Below, piece after piece: positions 58,801 through 64,000 of a DNA stretch of 64,000 bases. Origin of the DNA: Cyathus striatus (lineage: Eukaryota; Basidiomycota; Agaricomycetes; Agaricales; Nidulariaceae); assembly GCA_025738555.1 (NCBI GenBank), contig JAOVFP010000015.1:62001-126000 (forward strand). The letters are read 5' to 3'. A program made the position numbers and the translations under genes. The notes under the pieces were generated by a model. That model searched no databases. It saw only the letters and a program-made list of their open reading frames with translations, and was not told where the DNA came from. The first letter of the stretch is position 1. Each line of letters starts with the position of its first letter.

Positions 58801-59978
58801 CATACTGGACTTGATACATGTTATCTCCGGGCGCCTTGTCTCGTGTGCCGAGCACTCGTCTGGCAACATTCACCGCTGATATGTTATTATTCTCCCTGCA
58901 GCTTCATCCATTATCCTAGTAAGTGCGCTCTTTATGTTTTTAAAAGGCTTACATGTTAAACTGTGTCTAGATCCCCAACATTGTGAATCACATAATCTCT
59001 GGCAAGAGATATACGCGCCTTTCATTCAACAAGTCTATTGAATAAGATTCCAACTCGAGTTTCCACCCTATCTAGGTATGTGTGTACATAACTTCTCCTG
59101 ATCTTTTTATATTGTTTTATAATTATTATTCCCTTGTTTAAGTGTATGTGTTTATCATACATTTAGCTGGCTGCACGGGACTTAGCCACAGCTCTTAAAC
59201 CCAAGATCAGCCAGGTAAGTTTTATGTAATACGAGTTGTTACATCTAATTTAGTAGTCTCTTATCGAATTAATAGCTGCCATATCATCACCATTACCATA
59301 CATCTATGATATGTATGTGTTACATGTAAGCTTGATATAATATGATTTGACTGCTTGTGAGTTCCCTATAATCATCAGTATAACCTCATAATGAGTAGTC
59401 AGACTGTTATTTGGTCTCCACCATGTCATGATAGCGCCTGATAATAACATACAGATCATAGTTCACTATAACGGCTTAGAATGCGATGTTATTCTTAGCA
59501 TCAAATAATGATCAACATAATGGAATATAATTGTTTCATGGATTTACTGATGCGAATGGATGGGGAGCGTCTAAACGCGATTTTTACGTACGGGACAGTG
59601 GTTTGTGGGCTTTAGAGTTCATTATGAAACATATGATAGTAGCATTAATTACATTGATGAACGCCTGGAGAAATCATTGGTTACTCGGTGGTAAGTTGAG
59701 ATTCCTAGTACCAAATCCAACAGCCATAATGGACAATGTTTATTAAATGCTGCGTTGTCCGAAGAGAATCAATGCGCAGTTTATCTTGGAGATCTCCGAA
59801 ATCCCATCTGGATTCTATGCTTGTGCTATACTATATGCACTCGTTCTGCTGTAGAATTTTCCGAGAACCGTCCCGGAAGTCCGAAATGTACAGCTTTCTT
59901 TAAACTTCAAATAGCTTCGTAATTCTGGGGATTTGAGTAGATCAAGAACACATACCTCTCTTTGACTTCGATTCCAGC
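58801..59978. other. Intergenic, no gene seen
   Basis: AT-rich. The frame at 59531-59746 lacks recognisable features. Confidence 0.4.
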
Positions 59979-61343
59979 ATGAATTCGCAACCACAAATGT
60001 TACCCGCCTCTCCCGGCGCTACGTACGTTGCCCATAAGGTCTTTGTTAATCTCTAATAAAATCTTTCTTCCTTTAGTACCGCTCCTGTGGTAAGTAATCA
60101 ATTAAAAATTGGTATAGACAGACTGGTATTGAAAGGAGCACAGCTGTTTGCATATATGACAAACTGGATGTTCTATGGAGTTCTATGTGTGCAAGTCTGT
60201 AAGCAGGAACCCAAATTTTCTTAAGTGATATGCTTCTTATTTTCCCTGGGTTCTATGAAAGATCTATACTACCTCGCGTTTCCGAAAGATCCATTGCGCA
60301 ATAAAATAATGGTATACATGGTCTTTATTTTAGAAACAATCCAGTCTGCTATGCTTGGGAGAGACGCCTACGTTACTTTCGCTGAAGGTTTTGGGAATCC
60401 AAATGCAGTCAGTAATATTCACCTTGAATGGTTTACTTTGCCATTCCTCGGGAGCATCGGTAAGTTTTCGTGTTGCTTTTACTGGCTTTATGTAGGGAGA
60501 AGAATAACAAAAATATAGTTGCTGGAATGGTTCAAATACTGTATGCCTATCGCATATATGTTTTATCCAAGTCATGGATTGTGTCATGGCTCATCATTGT
60601 AGTATGTTCAATTTATACCATTCGTAAACATTATACAATTATATCCAAGATGGCCATTGTTCAATGTTCAGGAGCTATTGCGAATGGAATTTTTGACCAC
60701 ATAGCTCACGACCTAATCAACTTGGATGGGCTTCCTGAAATTATCAGCCGTATTGTAAGAGTCCCTTAAATTATCCCTTATCATTTTCCTTATGCACCAC
60801 ACAGTTATGGAATGGTACTTCGGCTCTGTGCGACGTTGTTATTGCTGTACGTATGGCATATTATGTATGCTACACTGTTCATTTACAGTATACTTCAAAT
60901 TTCTGACTGGTTTCACAATATAGCTATGTAACGTTCACACCGAATTCCCACAAACAAAAGCTATCCTAAGTCGAATTCTGCAATTATCTATTGGAACTGG
61001 AGCCTTAACAGGTACGTTTCTTTGCGTGAATTCATTTAAATTTAAAGTCTTTAACAATCTATTCAAAGCAATTGTAACCATAATCGACCTATCCTTATAC
61101 TTATGGCAGGCATTCTATCTTCATGGAGTTATGTTCGTGGTACCCTGCTCTACACTTGGGAAGCTCTACTCCAACTCAATGATGGTAATGTTCAATAACC
61201 GAGTCAAAATTATAGAAGGGAGGAACGATGTGGAGATGTCACTCAGCAAATTTGTGCCGTCTTTATTATTATTTCGGTCTACTCATTCGGATTTATCAAA
61301 TGAGGCTCAGGCACATATATCTTCTGAGACCATTGTCCATTAG
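59979..61343 (+). CDS. DUF6534 multi-pass membrane protein
   Basis: Eight exons (59979-60022, 60077-60198, 60262-60459, 60519-60601, 60650-60754, 60805-60846, 60924-61011, 61069-61343) give 318 residues in frame. The first helices read FAYMTNWMFYGVLCVQVYLY, then NKIMVYMVFILETIQSAM, VQILYAYRIYVLSKSWIVSW and, in the DUF6534 domain, NGTSALCDVVIA, SRILQLSIGTGALTAIV and LGKLYSNSMMVMFNNRV. The hydrophobic pattern suggests seven membrane segments, the usual architecture of this mushroom-specific family, whose function is unknown. The 318-residue length and complete C-terminus suggest an intact gene. Confidence 0.85.
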
Positions 61344-61704
61344 GAATATTTGGAAAACCAAATTTGTACTTTCAATGGCATAATATGCTGTCCAAATAAA
61401 ACTAATATCGTGTAACACATTCGTCTCAATCTCATTCCCAATTTGCATCAGTACGCCTTTTGCTACCACATTTGTTTGGAATTGTTCAAGAGTTTAGTTG
61501 AGAATTAAGCAGGATGTCGCGAAGGCCTTCGCTGAATTATCCATCCATTACAGTGCTAATTCAATGACCACCGCGTAAAAATACAAATCACTGTAAAATA
61601 AGTATGGGAGTCAACATATATATTGCATTTGTCCTGATGTTCATGTTAATAACGCAGAAAAAGAAATATCAACTCTAGTACTAGAGGGAAGGGGGAGGGG
61701 GAGG

Positions 61705-61752
61705 GAGGTACTTGTTTATGCAAATACTGCGGTGTTCCGAGGGCTTTTAGCC
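61705..61752 (-). pseudogene. Exon fragment of the EI24/RRT8-like family
   Basis: Encodes KALGTPQYLHKQ followed by a GTACC donor, matching exon 5 of copy 4, and is preceded on the plus strand by the same aggggga-rich intron. No other exon lies nearby, so this is an isolated remnant. Confidence 0.7.
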
Positions 61753-61831
61753 GCTGTAGAGCAGGCGTTTCGCGTTCCATTACGTAATCAACTGATGCGT
61801 GCGTCGACGCGTTTGTTGCAGTTCAAGAGTA

Positions 61832-62889
61832 CTGTAGCCGACCCTGAAAGTGGCCACCTATAGTAAGTGGCCATTGAGTGATTTGAGCGACCACAGCATC
61901 AAATTAAGCTCGGTTTTTTTGTGATATGTATAGTAATATACTGTAGCTACATATATACAAAGTTTTAACTCCAAACGGGTTCAGCGTGTAAAGATATGGT
62001 AGCTAGAAGTGATAAAAATGTCGATGTGGCCTCAATTTGTTATAGGTTCACACGCTGTCTCAAGAATCACCCTGCTACTCCTCCATTATAACACCACGAT
62101 AGGCTGAAATAAAAATACAGTTAGGTATATAAATAAGTTGTATTGATATCCTGGGTGGTAGAAATAACTGATATGGTCCCAATATATGTAGATCTGGTAT
62201 GCAATTGATACATATATGTTATCTACTCACCTGCACAGGCCCGTGTCTGTATGAAGCTCGAAGGCCATAGAAAGCTCATTTTACTTAACTTTTTTTGGAG
62301 GCTATAATACATGGTTATATCTTTAGGATCATGTACTCCGCTTATTCTATACTATTTTATTTGGTGCATGAGAAGAGCATCTTTGTTTTTATGCTAAATT
62401 TAGTAGTGTCAGATGCAGTCAGTTGCTTGCAATATCGGGAAAATATTGGGTTATGCAGAAGTCAGAAAAGTATTTAATAGGTTCTGAACAATATATCCTC
62501 GCAATTCTATGTGTAGAAAGCTCCCTATCATTGAGATATCGTCCTATTAGTAGGACGAGAACTCAGCAGATCGGTCCAGGTAAAGCACATGCAGCCGAGC
62601 TTGCTTTGTCAGCAGCCCAAGAAGTCTTAGCTTATTGTAGCTTATAGTGCGATCAAGGGACATTCAATTTCCTAGGCGTGGCAGGTTTCCCTGTAAACCG
62701 TAATTTGGAGTCCTTGTAACAAATAAATTCATTCTGAGCTAGACACGTCACCTAAAAATGTGAAACTCTCAGAATATATAAATGAATAATATGCACACAG
62801 GTCTGCAAAACAATTTCGGGCATATGGCAACCTGAAAAGGTGCACACAGTTGCACAAGTTGAAATGGCCACTTTCATGGTCGGCTACAG
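61832..62889. mobile_element. TA-flanked TIR element, Tc1/mariner-like, 1.06 kb
   Basis: Termini CTGTAGCCGACCMTGAAAGT, continuing GGCCA, are inverted with one mismatch in 25, flanked by TA (61830-61831, 62890-62891). No transposase frame. Confidence 0.82.
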
Positions 62890-62935
62890 TATCTTGCACT
62901 GGGCCAATAGGGACGGTAGCGCTGTAGCTTTCGGG

Positions 62936-62959
62936 CCGTGAAGCGCCTTCGCTTCACGG
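62936..62959. repeat. 10-bp perfect hairpin, GC-rich
   Basis: ccgtgaagcg - cctt - cgcttcacgg. Could form a stable hairpin in DNA or RNA. No T-run follows and no nearby gene ends here. Confidence 0.7.
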
Positions 62960-64000
62960 GCGTCCGGCACTTGATGGATTCTCAATTGTGAGTTGGCCTA
63001 TTACAACTTCGAGGCCTCGACGCTCACAATTTCTATTCTATCACCTTTCCAATATATTCTCCAATATATTCACAGTGATCAGCTTTCGTCACGCTGTAGA
63101 GCTGTTTGTGCGGATGGTACAAAAGGGCTCAGAGGAGTCGATGATCCGCATTCCTCCTCCTCGCTCCTGTACCAGGGCTCTGTCACTGTCGCTGTTTGCG
63201 TCGCTTTTTCTTGTTACCCTCCCTCCCACTCCCGTTCTTTCCTGTCCTCTCATATTTTATTACTTACTCTCGTTTGTACTCGTTAGCCGGTAGCTTTTCC
63301 CCAGGGACTGCTGGGTTTTTTCCCATTGGGTTTACTAGCACGAAGGTTTTGATGCACCCGGCATTATCTACTTAGTCTATCTTTATAGCCATATCTTTAT
63401 TTCTCTTCGAGTTTCTTTTCTCATTTACTTACTTCATTTCGTCTTTATTTCTCCCCTTTTCTCACGTGTATATCGTACATGGTTCATGGGGGTCAATACT
63501 AGCGTTCGTTGTTGGTGCTGAGGCGCCCACCTCCGTGGTAGGCGCCTCCCTGCTGCTACTCCTACCTTGCTCCTTCTCTGCGAGAGTCCTGATTGGTTCG
63601 TGTTCACGCGCTCTCTCTCTCTCTCATTTCCCTTCAACGCCGACAGTCCTGCATCGCCCGCAATGCCGCAATTACTCAAGATCGTCGGTACTGCACACTA
63701 CCAAGCTCCACTAAATACCGCAGTTAGCTTTACCAAAGGCCGTGTCAGCACCCTATGTCTCCCTCCCCCAAGTTTTATTTTACAAATTTTCTTCCAATTC
63801 ATCAGTATGGTTTATGTTTCAAACTTTTCCTTTTTCTTCCATTAATCTACAATCTCTACACCCTTTAATTTCCGTTTGATTCCACTATTCCTTGTTAAGT
63901 AATCTCTTTATTCTAATTTCCTTAAAAAACCATGTATCTACTTTATTCCAATCCAGTGAACATTTACCCTCCCTTCTCGGCACCTTAGAACACCCAGGTC
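62960..64000. other. Pyrimidine-rich region, no gene seen
   Basis: Long C/T-rich tracts (ctctctctctct near 63611) on the plus strand. Overlapping frames here reflect composition. It could be a promoter region for a gene to the right or part of an LTR; neither can be shown inside the window. Confidence 0.4.

Noticed and set aside
63466..63845. Overlapping ORFs in the right-end region
   Set aside because: Pyrimidine-rich low complexity; three frames open at once and no domain.

Overview
The window looks like nuclear DNA of an agaricomycete (mushroom-forming basidiomycete). Genes are broken by many 45-60 nt GT-AG introns, and the families seen are typical of that group: a TPR-CHAT protein, DUF6533 and DUF6534 membrane proteins, a Zn2Cys6/fungal_trans regulator and SET proteins ending in a CxCxxC cluster. 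No rRNA, tRNA or CRISPR array was found. Exon coordinates were derived by hand from splice signals and frame continuity.

Layout. 0-3 kb: a broken LRR/F-box-like gene, then a 1.38 kb DNA transposon with a 9-bp target duplication. 4.5-5.6 kb: a seven-exon GNAT acetyltransferase (minus). 6.3-7.1 kb: an inverted-repeat element. 7.4-9.0 kb: a Crinkler-type P-loop NTPase with a restriction-endonuclease-like end. 9.5-11.9 kb: a gene fragment and low-complexity DNA. 12.0-16.2 kb: a 1319-residue TPR-CHAT caspase-like protein (minus). 16.57-20.80 kb: a full-length hAT transposon whose transposase has one frameshift. 20.9 kb: a ClpB/Hsp78 fragment. 22.2-23.9 kb: a DUF6533 protein. 24.65-27.9 kb: a Zn2Cys6 transcription factor. 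28.3-29.75 kb: a broken SET gene (minus). 32.6-33.6 kb: a Ser-rich unknown protein (minus).

From 34 to 57 kb the region is built from decaying and intact copies of one membrane-protein gene (tentatively EI24/RRT8-like). Copy 1 (34.2-41.2 kb) has been stretched by four transposon insertions. Copy 2 (43.7-45.2 kb) is decayed. Copy 3 (46.1-47.1 kb) lacks exon 1. Copy 4 (55.48-56.78 kb) is an intact eight-exon gene. Copies 3 and 4 lie in a direct segmental duplication of about 1.9 kb. An intact SET paralogue sits at 42.05-43.49 kb and a 3' fragment of the same family at 57.2 kb. The right end holds a DUF6534 gene (59.98-61.34 kb) and a TA-flanked element.

Fifteen inverted-repeat elements were delimited, twelve of them with clear target-site duplications or TA flanks. 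They include hAT-like (8 bp), Mutator-like (9 bp), CACTA-like (3 bp) and Tc1/mariner-like (TA) types, so this is a transposon-rich accessory region. The most interesting functional content is the pair of conflict-type genes at 7.4-16.2 kb: a Crinkler-like NTPase-nuclease beside a TPR-CHAT protease-like protein. Their cooperation is an inference from family and proximity only.
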